Shown: one piece after another, positions 1 to 8,130 of the stretch
Numbering within the stretch: the stretch's first letter is position 1
Layout of the letters: each line of letters begins with the position of its first letter
The notes under the pieces: generated by a model
The model's database searches: none
What the model was told of the DNA's origin: nothing
What the model saw: the letters and a program-made list of their open reading frames with translations, nothing else
Translations under genes and position numbers: made by a program
Source: Chlamydiota bacterium
GTDB lineage: Bacteria; Chlamydiota; Chlamydiia; Chlamydiales; Parachlamydiaceae
Assembly (NCBI GenBank): GCA_013287905.1
Contig: JABDCW010000019.1
Location: forward strand, 1-35,920
Length of the DNA stretch: 35,920 nucleotides
Direction of reading: 5' to 3'

Positions 1-708
1 GTACACATTGGGAAACGTGTTCAAAATTAATTCGGCCAATGCATCATCTTGCAGATAAATCCCTAAACCATAAGAGTGGAGAAAATAAAGTCTGCGTCCA
101 CCTGTTAACTCTCTAAAAAACTTTATCACTTGATAGCCGGGAAAGGGAACATTGATGTCATGAAATAAGACGATTCCATTCGCATTGACAAATCTTGACC
201 AATTGCTAAAGTCTTGCGAGACGGCTTCATAACTATGATATCCGTCAATATGAAGTATATCGATTCCCTTTTCCCAAGCTAAACTGACATCATAAAAATC
301 ACCTTGAATAAGTTCAAGGTTTGTGAGATTTAAATCGTTTTTCCATGATAAAACCTGATTGTAGGTATCGCGGATGCCTGTTTGCGGATCTCCCTGAAAT
401 AAATCTATTCCCGTAACGGTGCCACCCGGAATATCACGTGCAGCTATGGCAAAAACAAATGTACTATAGCCATAGTCGACCCCTAAGTCGACAATCTGTT
501 TTGGCCGCATTGTGTCGACAAGCCACTCGGCAAATTGACGGTGTCCGGTCCAGGCCGAAGGGATGTTTTCGACATTGAAATTTACACCATTTTCATTTGC
601 ATTCAGGGCACTGCCACATACGAGGGTTGCGATCGATAAGTAGCCGTAAAAGAATAGTGAGGGAATAATTTCGTTGAAATACTTCATTGTAATTTTTGGG
701 ATATACAT
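1..708 (-). CDS. Class I SAM-dependent methyltransferase (Methyltransf_24-like), 3' end outside window
   Basis: The frame is open from an ATG at 708 to the window edge (236 codons, no stop), so the C-terminus is missing. A hydrophobic stretch near residues 16-33 suggests a membrane anchor or signal sequence. The AdoMet-binding motif I is visible as IVDLGVDYGYST (about residues 72-83), followed by an acidic GIDLF turn. Further on, the block DILHIDGYHSYEAV is typical of the Methyltransf_24 family that sits near sugar- or lipid-modifying genes. The acceptor substrate cannot be read from the sequence. A decayed relative, with the same HIDGDH block, lies at 4774-5058. Family assignment is firm; role and localisation are inference. 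Confidence 0.8.
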   Translation of the reverse strand, partial: MYIPKITMKYFNEIIPSLFFYGYLSIATLVCGSALNANENGVNFNVENIPSAWTGHRQFAEWLVDTMRPKQIVDLGVDYGYSTFVFAIAARDIPGGTVTGIDLFQGDPQTGIRDTYNQVLSWKNDLNLTNLELIQGDFYDVSLAWEKGIDILHIDGYHSYEAVSQDFSNWSRFVNANGIVLFHDINVPFPGYQVIKFFRELTGGRRLYFLHSYGLGIYLQDDALAELILNTFPNVY

Positions 709-813
709 GCGATCTCCATCTTTCTTAAGTTAAAGAGTGACAACCCGCGGCCTACCGGGGGATGACCGATATCTATTTATAGTTTGTGGACGAGATTCAG
801 TCAATTTTTAACT

Positions 814-1689
814 TTACCGGTTCATTATTTCGGTAATAAAATCAATAAAACAACGAACTTTAGAAGCGATGAAACGACGCCGGGGGTACGCCACATAAAT
901 GGGGACATCAGAGTTACGATAGGAAGTCAATAATTCCTGCAACGCACCTTGCTCCAAGTGTTTTTTAACGACATAATGATGAAGCTTCACGATGCCAAGT
1001 CCTTCCAGTGCAAAATTCAGCATAGTCTCAGCATCATTCACTCGAATATATGGTGTGATGGTGACGGCTTCTTTGCCTTGAAAAAGCAATTCATTGTCCG
1101 GCTTTCGCATACTATGAGTGATATAGCGGTGATTTTTTAAATCGGCCGGTTTTTCAGGGACGCCAAATTGCTCTAAGTAGCCTGGAGATGCACATAGTGA
1201 ATAAGATGTTGTCGCTATACTTTTTTGAATGGCATCTCCCGTTGCCGAAATGCTCATTCCAATAAGAAGATCAACCCCCTCTGCATTTAAATCAGGAATT
1301 CGTTCAGCAAGTTCGAGATTCAATTCAATATTAGGGTATCTCAAGAGGAATTCTTTCATATGCGGCACGATACAAGAAGCGGCAAAATGTCTTCCGCTAA
1401 CAACCTTTAAACTTCCCGTTGGAACGGCTTTGATTTGTGAAATCAAAGCAGAAGCTGTTTCCACCTCTTCGAGAACACGCCGGCATTGAAGGCAATAGTT
1501 CATCCCCACTTCCGTTAATTCCAGTCTTCGTGTAGAACGCAATAAAAGTTGTAATCCCAGCTCTTCTTCAAGCCTTGTGAGCTGTTTGCTTACTGCAGCT
1601 GATGAGATTCCGAGTACTCGCGCGGCTGCGGCTAAACTCCCCAGTTCTGATGTTAAGATGAGTGTTTTCATCTGAGACAAATCAGGCAT
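814..1689 (-). CDS. LysR-family transcriptional regulator
   Basis: A protein of 291 aa, the usual length of a LysR-type regulator. Residues 1-60 form the N-terminal winged helix-turn-helix, recognisable by GSLAAAARVLGISSAAVSKQ and the following LEEELGLQLLLRSTRRLELT. The rest is the periplasmic-binding-protein-like effector domain. It is divergent from the MFS efflux gene starting at 1796, the classic arrangement in which a LysR protein controls its neighbour and itself from the shared 106-bp gap. The effector molecule is unknown. The start ATG at 1689 fits the family N-terminus. A short inverted repeat (TTACCG and CGGTAA, 814-836) overlaps the 3' end. Confidence 0.93.
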   Translation of the reverse strand: MPDLSQMKTLILTSELGSLAAAARVLGISSAAVSKQLTRLEEELGLQLLLRSTRRLELTEVGMNYCLQCRRVLEEVETASALISQIKAVPTGSLKVVSGRHFAASCIVPHMKEFLLRYPNIELNLELAERIPDLNAEGVDLLIGMSISATGDAIQKSIATTSYSLCASPGYLEQFGVPEKPADLKNHRYITHSMRKPDNELLFQGKEAVTITPYIRVNDAETMLNFALEGLGIVKLHHYVVKKHLEQGALQELLTSYRNSDVPIYVAYPRRRFIASKVRCFIDFITEIMNR

Positions 1690-1692
1690 TAT

Positions 1693-1705
1693 TAACCATT
1701 GGTTA
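1693..1705. promoter_or_regulatory. Palindrome TAACCA-T-TGGTTA, likely LysR operator
   Basis: A perfect 6-bp inverted repeat with a one-base centre lies 4 bp upstream of the LysR start codon in the divergent gap. LysR proteins usually autoregulate by binding such a site. Binding is inferred, not shown. Confidence 0.45.
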
Positions 1706-1795
1706 CGAATTAATGAGCTAAAACCGCATTATAAATAATTGTTCACTTATTTACAATAGAGAGTGTTAATATTTAACATTTTTGGAGGTGAGCTG

Positions 1796-3028
1796 ATGGA
1801 AAACAAGAAAAAGAAACTTTCAATAGGGCTGCTTATCGCCTTGGTAGGATTTCCACAAATCAGTGAAACTATCTATACTCCGGCACTACCCAATGTGGCA
1901 AATGGATTGCAGGCCAGCGCATATATGGTAGAGGCAACGCTTTCTATTTATTTTTTGGGGTTTGCTCTTGGTGTTTTGTTATGGGGAACAATTTCTGACT
2001 GGTGCGGGCGGCGAAAAGCCATGCTCATGGGCATCATTATTTACGGAATAGGGACTTTAGGATGTGCAAACGTGGGAAGTGTGGAGTCTTTACTGGCATG
2101 GCGATTCTTGCAAGCTTTTGGAGCAAGTGTCGGGTCAGTTATCACACAAACTATATTGCGCGATTCGTATAGCGGTGCAGAGAGGACAAAACATTTTTCG
2201 GTGATGTGCGGGGCTTTGGCCTTTTCTCCGGCTTTAGGTCCGGTATTAGGCGGATTTATCAGCGAATTTTACGGTTGGAGAGCTAATTTTTTCGCGCTGG
2301 CGATATTGTCAGTGTTTTTATCCGTATGGTCATTTTTTTTATTGCCGGAAACACGTCCTGGACATATCCAACGACTATCGATGGATAAAATTTCTCTCTT
2401 ATTTATCGAAATGACAAAGAGTTGCGCATTATGGGGTCACATTCTTTTGATCGGAGCCACAAATGGTGTTTTATTTGGCTTCTATCAAGAAGCTCCATTC
2501 GTTTTCATAGAACAACTAGGGATAAAACCTAGTCATTATGGATTTTTTGGACTTCTCATTGCAACAGCTACTGTTTTGGCGGCCCGGGTATCTTATAGGC
2601 AAAGTGCTCATTTCTCCGCACAATTTATTATTCAATGTGGTGCTGCATGTGTGTTTATAGGAGGTTTTTTACTCACTATCTCTGTACTGACAGGAATTTT
2701 TGACTTAATAACAATAGGCGTTGCAATAGCAATTGTGACGTTATTTTTAATATTTTTTGGAATCGGTCTGATTATTCCTAATTCTTTAAGTCATGCATTA
2801 AAACCGTATCAAAATGCCGCAGGAACAGCAGGGTCGATTTTCGGAAGTTATTACTACTGTCTGATAGCCGGATTTACATGGATAATGAGCGCGCTTCATA
2901 ACGGAACTGCACTCCCTTTGCCTCTTTATATCACCATATTAGGATTCGTTCTCATGGCCGGCAGTCAAATGATTCGCTATTCTCAATTTGACTTGGACAT
3001 AAATTTGGGGCAAGGTCACTTTGCTTAA
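1796..3028 (+). CDS. MFS multidrug efflux transporter, Bcr/CflA family
   Basis: A 410-aa inner-membrane protein with about 12 hydrophobic segments. The family signature after TM2 is present as GTISDWCGRRKAML (loop 2-3), followed by the RFLQAFGAS segment in TM4 and the ALGPVLGGF segment in TM5. That pattern is typical of the Bcr/CflA drug:H+ antiporters. The frame is open from an upstream TTG at 1763, but ATG 1796 is preceded by GGAGGTG at the right distance, so I place the start there. It is divergent from the LysR regulator, which probably controls it. Substrate is unknown; bicyclomycin or chloramphenicol-type export is known for the family only. Confidence 0.92.
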   Translation: MENKKKKLSIGLLIALVGFPQISETIYTPALPNVANGLQASAYMVEATLSIYFLGFALGVLLWGTISDWCGRRKAMLMGIIIYGIGTLGCANVGSVESLLAWRFLQAFGASVGSVITQTILRDSYSGAERTKHFSVMCGALAFSPALGPVLGGFISEFYGWRANFFALAILSVFLSVWSFFLLPETRPGHIQRLSMDKISLLFIEMTKSCALWGHILLIGATNGVLFGFYQEAPFVFIEQLGIKPSHYGFFGLLIATATVLAARVSYRQSAHFSAQFIIQCGAACVFIGGFLLTISVLTGIFDLITIGVAIAIVTLFLIFFGIGLIIPNSLSHALKPYQNAAGTAGSIFGSYYYCLIAGFTWIMSALHNGTALPLPLYITILGFVLMAGSQMIRYSQFDLDINLGQGHFA

Positions 3029-3080
3029 CCCAGCTATTGAATTAGCTAAAATAAGAGCGTTATCGCAAAGGGGAATGTAG
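3027..3080 (+). pseudogene. Relic of a gene 3' end, duplicated at 7322-7420
   Basis: Immediately after the MFS stop, a short open stretch encodes NPAIELAKIRALSQRGM and a TAG stop. A second copy ending at 7420 reads LPANELSKIRALSQRVI with its stop at the same place. Several of the differences between them are synonymous (gcg/gca, tcg/tca, agg/aga), so both descend from real coding DNA. The parent family is not recognised. Confidence 0.45.
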
Positions 3081-3294
3081 TGTTTGGTAAGATTTTTTAA
3101 CCCAGTGTAATCAGCTTAAAGCTTGCATAGTCATTCACCTTCAACAAGATCGCGAACCTGTTTCGACTTCAACTGGAGTATGTTTTCTCAATAATAATTG
3201 TTTTTTTATTAATTTCCTGTTAACTTTATTAAATTGTTAAAAACATTAAAACTTGGTTCTGTGAAAAAATTACAATTAAATAAAGTGGTGTTTT

Positions 3295-4506
3295 ATGCAT
3301 GTTTTCTCTTTAGGGTTTCCAACAACAGTACAGCTATATTTAAATAGTGATGAGCTCACCCGTAAAAATTTTTCTAAAGCCTGTAGATATTTTCATTATG
3401 TAGCCCAATGTGCAGATGGTGCTTCCTATATCCATCAATTTATTTCGGCGAATTATGAATTTCTCAAAGAATCTTCCTCAGTCAAAGAGTTCACTGTCGC
3501 GACCGTCTTTCGATGGAATGCAATCATAATTAGCGAATTTCATTGTTCTGCTTATCACCGTATGATTAATTCTCAGCTCGTCAATATGTTGTGGCGCCCC
3601 AATACAGATCTTTATCTGGAGACTGAAGATGATGGCCAAATCCCACAAGCCTTACAATTGATAAAAAGTCAAATAAAGTGCTGGGATCTTGAAAAAGAAA
3701 AAAATTCTTTGAATGTTTTTGACTTTGTATTTCATTCGATTTGTGAGTCATGTTTATCTTATCTGGATAATTTTCATGACGATGAATTTAACTTCATGGG
3801 ATTTTTAGAAGCATATAGATTCAACAAAAAACTTTTGATTAATCTAACTAAGGACAGCGAAATAGGAATAGAAGATTTTCATTTTTTAGATGAAATTGAG
3901 GAAATTTGTACAGAAGCCAGCACTGAATCAGATCCGAGACAGTGCAAAAGACATTTAATAGATATAACGAATTTAATTCTACAAGAATGTCAGAAAGTTG
4001 CAATTAGTTTTCGCAAGAAACTAGATTCACTGGATGAGTTAAGAAATATGTCTTTAACATTAAATGCGTGGGTATCCCTTTCTAAAAATAAGATCCCTTT
4101 AATCGTAGCAGGACATGCACATGTTACCTCTGCTAAGGTTCAAAAATTTAGTAAAGAGAAAGGAATTGTATGTGTGGCGTTGCGCCCCCACAATAAAATA
4201 AGAAATAATAAGCCTGTTGATAGAGTTACAGATATCAGAAATGCCCTGGATGCAGAAACCAATGAGTGGTTTGAAGCAAATTTTATATGCAAAAAATTTG
4301 CCGAAATTAATTATGATCCTCAAAAAATGGAAGATTTCATTTTGACTCACGAACAACTGTTTGCAGCTGTAAAAATGAAAATGTCCCGATATAAATTTGA
4401 ACCTGAAGTTATGGCATTTTGGATTGCAATTCCAGTACTCGTATATATGAAAAAACTCTTTGATTTGGAACGAGAAGTAGCCCAAAAATCCAAAACAACT
4501 GCATAA
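3295..4506 (+). CDS. Hypothetical protein, 403 aa
   Basis: An intact reading frame of 403 aa with no signal peptide or membrane segment, rich in Phe, Lys and Asp. I do not recognise the family. The most distinctive stretch is IPLIVAGHAHVTSAKVQKF (about residues 265-283), a hydrophobic strand followed by GHAH. It faintly recalls the C-terminal GxGH turn of TraB/Tiki-type folds, but this is too weak to assign. It is preceded by 200 bp of AT-rich DNA with no clear Shine-Dalgarno. A degraded tRNA-Tyr fragment starts 14 bp after its stop, so the gene marks the outer edge of the integration hot spot and may be chromosomal or old cargo. Confidence 0.7.
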   Translation: MHVFSLGFPTTVQLYLNSDELTRKNFSKACRYFHYVAQCADGASYIHQFISANYEFLKESSSVKEFTVATVFRWNAIIISEFHCSAYHRMINSQLVNMLWRPNTDLYLETEDDGQIPQALQLIKSQIKCWDLEKEKNSLNVFDFVFHSICESCLSYLDNFHDDEFNFMGFLEAYRFNKKLLINLTKDSEIGIEDFHFLDEIEEICTEASTESDPRQCKRHLIDITNLILQECQKVAISFRKKLDSLDELRNMSLTLNAWVSLSKNKIPLIVAGHAHVTSAKVQKFSKEKGIVCVALRPHNKIRNNKPVDRVTDIRNALDAETNEWFEANFICKKFAEINYDPQKMEDFILTHEQLFAAVKMKMSRYKFEPEVMAFWIAIPVLVYMKKLFDLEREVAQKSKTTA

Positions 4507-4519
4507 GCCTCAAAGCTAC

Positions 4520-4559
4520 GACTAAGAACCAACGGAGACTTAAAGTCGAGGGATTTACA
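4520..4559. repeat. Decayed tRNA-Tyr att fragment (site A')
   Basis: About 40 bp match the inner part of the tRNA-Tyr att core (AACCAACGGAGAC and GTCGAGGGATTTACA) with small changes between and around these blocks. The acceptor-stem end is missing. I read it as the left remnant of an old island end. Confidence 0.55.
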
Positions 4560-4650
4560 TTCCTCAGCGCCACCACAAGCTACAACACTGCACCCATCAT
4601 AACAATAACGCTATTAAAAGTGTGCCTGAATGATTTTAATTTAGGAACTC

Positions 4651-4695
4651 TTGAGACGGTACATGTTAAGCACCCGTGAACATGTACCCTCTCAA
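4651..4695. terminator. Strong hairpin, possible bidirectional terminator
   Basis: Arms of 17 nt with one mismatch (core GGTACATGTT / AACATGTACC) around an 11-nt loop, located between the plus-strand 403-aa gene and the minus-strand methyltransferase relic. A T on the left and AAAA on the right flank the stem, so a terminator is plausible; there is no long T tract. Confidence 0.45.
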
Positions 4696-4773
4696 AACTT
4701 CCTACTATGCTGCAATTAACTCGTCGAACCTGTCACATCTCTATCGTTTTTTGGGCTAACTTTGATATAATAT

Positions 4774-5058
4774 CTATCTCTTTCGTAGAAATATATGCTG
4801 CCACTGTGGGTGCGATTCTGGCATAATGTCGCATTCAACAAGCAGCATTTCCACAGCTTTCTGAGTGGATTCCCACCAAGCATCATCAATGCAGATAATG
4901 CCACCGGTTTTAACTTTTGGCAGCCAATTTTCGACATCGCTGACAGCAGATGCCTCTCGATGATCGCCGTCAATATGTAGAAAATCAATTGCAGTATTCA
5001 AGTGCGTAAAATTTGCGTAATAGCCAAGATTTAACGGAGTTATCGTAATTGGGTAAAT
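4774..5058 (-). pseudogene. C-terminal remnant of a Methyltransf_24-type methyltransferase
   Basis: An open stretch of 94 codons, ending at a TAG, encodes AIDFLHIDGDHREASAVSD and GGIICIDDAWW. These are the typical second half of a Methyltransf_24 enzyme (the substrate-side HIDGDH and ICIDD strands). The AdoMet motif I and the whole N-terminal half are absent, and a stop lies directly upstream in the same frame. The first start codon inside is weak (about 5001). It is a truncated relative, not an exact copy, of the enzyme at 1-708. The truncation point lies next to a tRNA-Tyr fragment (5077-5091), so integration or excision probably cut it. Confidence 0.7.
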
Positions 5059-5076
5059 CTAACTGTGGATAAAGTG

Positions 5077-5091
5077 TGGGGGCGGTTGGAC
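5077..5091. repeat. Partial tRNA-Tyr 3' end, relic att site A
   Basis: The acceptor-side end of the tRNA-Tyr core (GGGGGCGGTTGGAC) is present, after which the match stops. The 50 bp to its left resemble the 50 bp left of the copy at 16460 (both have GGATAAAGTGTGGGGG, with similar bases before), so it is the right end of an older island of the island-1 type. Confidence 0.6.
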
Positions 5092-5249
5092 GGGTTCAGA
5101 ACTTTTGACTGGAAAAATTTTCTTCTTCCCTCTTGTTTAAAGAACTGAAATCGTTCAAATTTGTGGTTTTGAACTTGAGAATGATAGGGTTCTTCTAAAC
5201 AATTTATTAGATTTAGCTCTATCAAAGAAGAGTTATGATATACAAAACA

Positions 5250-5714
5250 TTATTTTAATCTTTTATTTTCTTTTTGGTTTTCCTGTATTAAAAGGGCTAT
5301 TCTTTTATAAGTAGCTACCTGACTAGGGGTTGCTTTTTCCCGAATGTGATCAGGATTTCCTTCGCTGTCTGGAATCATATGAGCTCTAAGCTGAGCATAT
5401 TCAAGAATAGACATTTGACAAGTTTTATGATGGACGTCAGTTTTAGCACCAGCGTTGAGTAACATTTTACAAACATCCTCATGTCCCCAAGCAACAGCTA
5501 ATAATAAAGGTGTTTGATTTGAAGGATGACCAACCCAATTAACATTGGCGTTTGCCTCTAATAACTTTGCAACTTCGCTTACTTTGCCATTACCAGCGGA
5601 ACTAGCTAATCTTTTAGCCAGAACTTCTTCTCTGGAATACACAGGAGTTGTTTGCGTTACCGTCCCCCAACACTTATCTAATTCAAGAACATTCTCTGTC
5701 CATCCGATATTCAT
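5250..5714 (-). CDS. Small ankyrin-repeat protein
   Basis: 154 aa. Residues 35-100 contain ankyrin repeats, e.g. GNGKVSEVAKLLEANANVN and QTPLLLAVAWGHEDVCKML followed by NAGAKTD. In intracellular bacteria such proteins are often host-directed effectors, but no secretion signal is visible. The C-terminal 30 residues are charged and probably helical. The ATG at 5714 has no good Shine-Dalgarno, and a 165-bp palindromic element ends only 22 bp upstream, so the native promoter or an N-terminal part may have been lost. Family is firm; expression and function are uncertain. Confidence 0.72.
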   Translation of the reverse strand: MNIGWTENVLELDKCWGTVTQTTPVYSREEVLAKRLASSAGNGKVSEVAKLLEANANVNWVGHPSNQTPLLLAVAWGHEDVCKMLLNAGAKTDVHHKTCQMSILEYAQLRAHMIPDSEGNPDHIREKATPSQVATYKRIALLIQENQKENKRLK

Positions 5715-5735
5715 ATATAAATCCTTTGTTTCATA

Positions 5736-5900
5736 TATACCGAACGTGATTCAAAAATTGGTTTTTGACGGCGTCGGCTTTGCATCAAAATTTTTGTCTT
5801 CACTCGTGCCTTGGCCATTGGCAATGGTCACTCATTCCAGACGGAAAATTTTGAGCAGCCTCCTTGCCAAAATTCCAATTTTTGAACTACCTTCGGTATA
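5736..5900. mobile_element. MITE-like 165-bp palindromic element
   Basis: Terminal inverted repeats of about 28 bp (starting TATACCGAA, with TTCAAAAATTGG inside) match with three mismatches. The interior is also partly self-complementary, around a central CCATTG-G-CAATGG. It codes for nothing convincing. This is the form of a non-autonomous transposable element; the flanking TA could be a target duplication. Confidence 0.65.
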
Positions 5901-6199
5901 AATTGATCCTTTCGATTTTGCAATATTTTTGGGCGAAGATACTTGAGAGATAAAATCCAGCGTGATGAATTCCTCAAGAAGTGTGTTTTTCTTCCGAGAA
6001 AATTCATTTAGTAGAGGAAGTCTCTCAATTCAAAATATTGCCATGTTAGGGAGCTCATTTTAAACCGAGAGTTCTTTTTAATCAAGAGTTTTCTGGAGAA
6101 CGGTCCGGCACAGAAAAAGTCGAATTAGGAACAGCATTTAATAACATATCCAGAAACACTTATTGATTTATTACTAGAACAATCTAAGAATTAGTAACT
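5901..6199. other. Non-coding stretch, 299 bp
   Basis: No credible gene. A weak inverted match (GCAATATTTT near 5920 and AAAATATTGC near 6035) might be a second, older palindromic element, but the arms are short and interrupted. Confidence 0.3.
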
Positions 6200-6607
6200 T
6201 TAGCATTTTTTTTCTTGAAAAATTTCATCGACAAATTTTTGCAAGATTATGTTAAATTCATTGGGACGATCCATAAAGACTGCATGACCAGCATTTGGAA
6301 CAAGGTATACTTTATTATTCCAGAGGTTTCTGAATCTTACATCATGCTGGATATAATGATTGTTTATTCCTATATCCTGTTCGCCAGCAATTACAGCAAT
6401 AGGGCGAGGCCACTCACTTACGATTTTCAATTCATTTTGCCCAATACCTTTAATAATCGATTGCGGGTAAATCGTTTTTACTCCTTCGTCGGCCTGCAAA
6501 ACAGCATCGACAATGAATCTCTTTTTTTCTGAATAATCATAGCCAGAAACTGTAGCTAATAGTTCAGCTTCCTCATATGTCAAATTTCCCTTTCCAAAGC
6601 ATTCCAA
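6200..6607 (-). pseudogene. C-terminal fragment of an alpha/beta hydrolase
   Basis: The last 135 residues of an alpha/beta-hydrolase fold enzyme. RPIAVIAGEQDIGIN is the strand carrying the acid of the triad, and VPNAGHAVFMDRPNEFN carries the catalytic His. The nucleophile elbow (GxSxG) and the first half of the enzyme are missing. Upstream the frame stays open for a few codons but has no start and runs into the 3' end of the nucleotidyltransferase gene. The only candidate start is TTG. I therefore call it a truncated gene; substrate unknown. Confidence 0.65.
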
Positions 6608-6682
6608 AATTTTGGGATTAGCAACTTTAAAACCTCGCCCTAAACCTTTTTGTTGGTTGTGTGAGGTTGTAAACGTTCTTCG

Positions 6683-7273
6683 TTAACCCATTTTCTTAAA
6701 TTCATGTTCATCTCCGACTATCCAAATCTTCTTGTTATGCAAAATTTCTTTTATAAATGGATTCTTTTCTATTAATTTCTTCTTAAATTCTTTTTCAGAA
6801 TAGACTGTAGGATTAATTTCCCGTCCCAACTCATTTCCAATTGTACTTAAGATACTGGCTATGTCACGCAATCCCAAATCTCCAATCATGAATAAATCTA
6901 TATCGCTATTTAAAGATTCTTTCCCGCTTGCTAATGAACCATAAATAAATGCAAATCGAATTTTACTTTTCATTGGCGCAAGGGCTGCCTTTAACAGATC
7001 TCCAAAAAGAACTGTTTTTAACAATGCTCGTTTAATATCTTCGAATGCCGGGTGCCTCTGATTTGCCTTATAATAGGACCGGTTACCTGATTTGTTTTTT
7101 TCTATTAAGCCAGTGATTTCTAATCGCTTTAACGCCCTTTGAACCTGCATTAATGCGCATCCTGTCGATTCGGCTATGTAAGATTGATAAAATTCTTTAT
7201 CTGGATTTGTCAAAAAAACAGAGAGTACGTCAACAAAAGAACGATTAGGAAAAAGCATGATAAATGGATTCAT
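6683..7273 (-). CDS. Winged-helix + nucleotidyltransferase (MNT-type) protein
   Basis: 196 aa from ATG 7273 (a TTG at 7294 would add seven residues). Residues 12-70 form a winged helix-turn-helix of the MarR/ArsR kind (YIAESTGCALMQVQRALKRL, then a basic wing with NRSYYKAN). Residues 105-190 form a DNA-polymerase-beta-type nucleotidyltransferase, with the GSLASG loop at 112-117 and the metal-binding pair in SDIDLF (D124, D126). Such fusions occur among single-protein regulators and minimal nucleotidyltransferases of toxin-antitoxin systems. No HEPN partner is adjacent. An exact palindrome in front of the gene (7298-7312) suggests autoregulation. Confidence 0.8.
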   Translation of the reverse strand: MNPFIMLFPNRSFVDVLSVFLTNPDKEFYQSYIAESTGCALMQVQRALKRLEITGLIEKNKSGNRSYYKANQRHPAFEDIKRALLKTVLFGDLLKAALAPMKSKIRFAFIYGSLASGKESLNSDIDLFMIGDLGLRDIASILSTIGNELGREINPTVYSEKEFKKKLIEKNPFIKEILHNKKIWIVGDEHEFKKMG

Positions 7274-7297
7274 AAAACAACACCTTGTAGTCAATTG

Positions 7298-7312
7298 ACA
7301 ACAACTTGTTGT
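7298..7312. promoter_or_regulatory. Palindromic operator candidate (ACAACAA/TTGTTGT type)
   Basis: A 7-bp inverted repeat around one central base lies 25 bp upstream of the winged-helix nucleotidyltransferase start. It is a natural site for autoregulation by its own DNA-binding domain. Inference only. Confidence 0.4.
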
Positions 7313-7321
7313 GAATGTATC

Positions 7322-7420
7322 AATTTTCCTGATTTAGGTAAAGATTTAAGTGTTAGCTATAGATTACTGCCAGCTAATGAGTTGTCTAAAATAAGAGCAT
7401 TATCACAAAGAGTAATATAG
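7322..7420 (+). pseudogene. Relic of a gene 3' end (second copy)
   Basis: An open stretch encoding NFPDLGKDLSVSYRLLPANE then LSKIRALSQRVI and TAG. The last 16 codons match the relic at 3027-3080. This copy is longer at its 5' side. The family is not recognised, and no start or Shine-Dalgarno is present. Confidence 0.4.
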
Positions 7421-7747
7421 TGATTTTTCCTGCACATCTAAGTCATGGCAAGTCATAGCAATAAAAAGATTAAAAGTTTAGATGAGTAATTAATTGCAGG
7501 AGGTTTTGAGGGGAGTAGTATTGATGTTTAGGTTTGAGTGACTTTGATGTTTTAATAAATCACAAAATAGAGGACAGATTTTGGGTTGGGGGACAGGTTT
7601 TGGGAGTATCTCGTCCTTGCGTGCTTACCCCTAAAAGGCAGTACTAGTCCAATTTTTGTCTCTCTCCGAATGATATTTTATGCCTATTGTCAAGCGTTGA
7701 GTCATCTCACACCTGACTATCATCACTCATAAAAAAATGATGCTATC
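7421..7747. other. Non-coding stretch with short direct repeats
   Basis: No gene seen. It holds a tandem 10-bp repeat (AAGTCATGGC/AAGTCATAGC, 7440-7459) and, near 7585-7620, two GGACAG-TTTTGGG boxes 19 bp apart. Confidence 0.35.
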
Positions 7748-7776
7748 TTTCTAGAAGATCGAGCATATGATACAAT
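7748..7776 (+). promoter_or_regulatory. Possible promoter of the Panacea-type operon
   Basis: TTTCTA, 17 bp, TACAAT, with an extended -10 TG one base before the box; 39 bp upstream of ATG 7815. The -35 is weak. Confidence 0.35.
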
Positions 7777-7814
7777 AAGTACTTTCGAATATTCCTAAGC
7801 AAAAGGTACTCGCC

Positions 7815-8130
7815 ATGGAACCCATCAAAATCAACGCAAGCATCGCCGCAAATTATTTTCTAAGAAAAGGAGGATTGGTTTGAGGCTAAACCAATTTTTA
7901 TCGAGGAGATCAAAGAGCATAATAAAGCACAAATCGAGGAAGTTCTAGAGTTCGTTTGGAATGCTTATAAAACCTATTCTGTATGGGGTTTAAGCTCTAA
8001 AACCCATGAAGAAGGTTCGCCTTGGAAACAGACATATGAAGAAGGAAAAAAAGACCTGATTATCGATGACGAAGTAATAAAAAAATACTATCAAGAGAAC
8101 CTTAAGAAAATCACGGAAAATCATGTCTGA
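7815..8130 (+). pseudogene. Panacea/SocA-like (DUF4065) antitoxin, internally deleted
   Basis: ATG 7815 starts a typical Panacea N-terminus (INASIAANYFLRKGG) that hits TGA after 22 codons. In the next frame the C-terminal half follows without a gap: NKAQIEEVLEFVWNAY, WGLSSKTHEEGSPWKQTY, LIIDDEVIKKYY. This is the family's conserved LS-x-x-TH-x-EGSPW block. The middle of the domain, normally about 60-70 residues, is gone, so the gene is broken by deletion. In intact systems Panacea proteins are antitoxins that neutralise a variety of small toxins. Its 3' end overlaps the next gene (8123) by 8 bp, the usual arrangement of such pairs. Confidence 0.72.

Noticed and set aside
5920..6045. Second MITE-like palindrome
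   Set aside because: Only about 10 bp at the ends match and the interior does not pair.
7585..7625. GGACAG/TTTTGGG boxes as integrase arm sites of an older island
   Set aside because: The boxes are 19 bp apart rather than 11 and lie far from any tRNA fragment.
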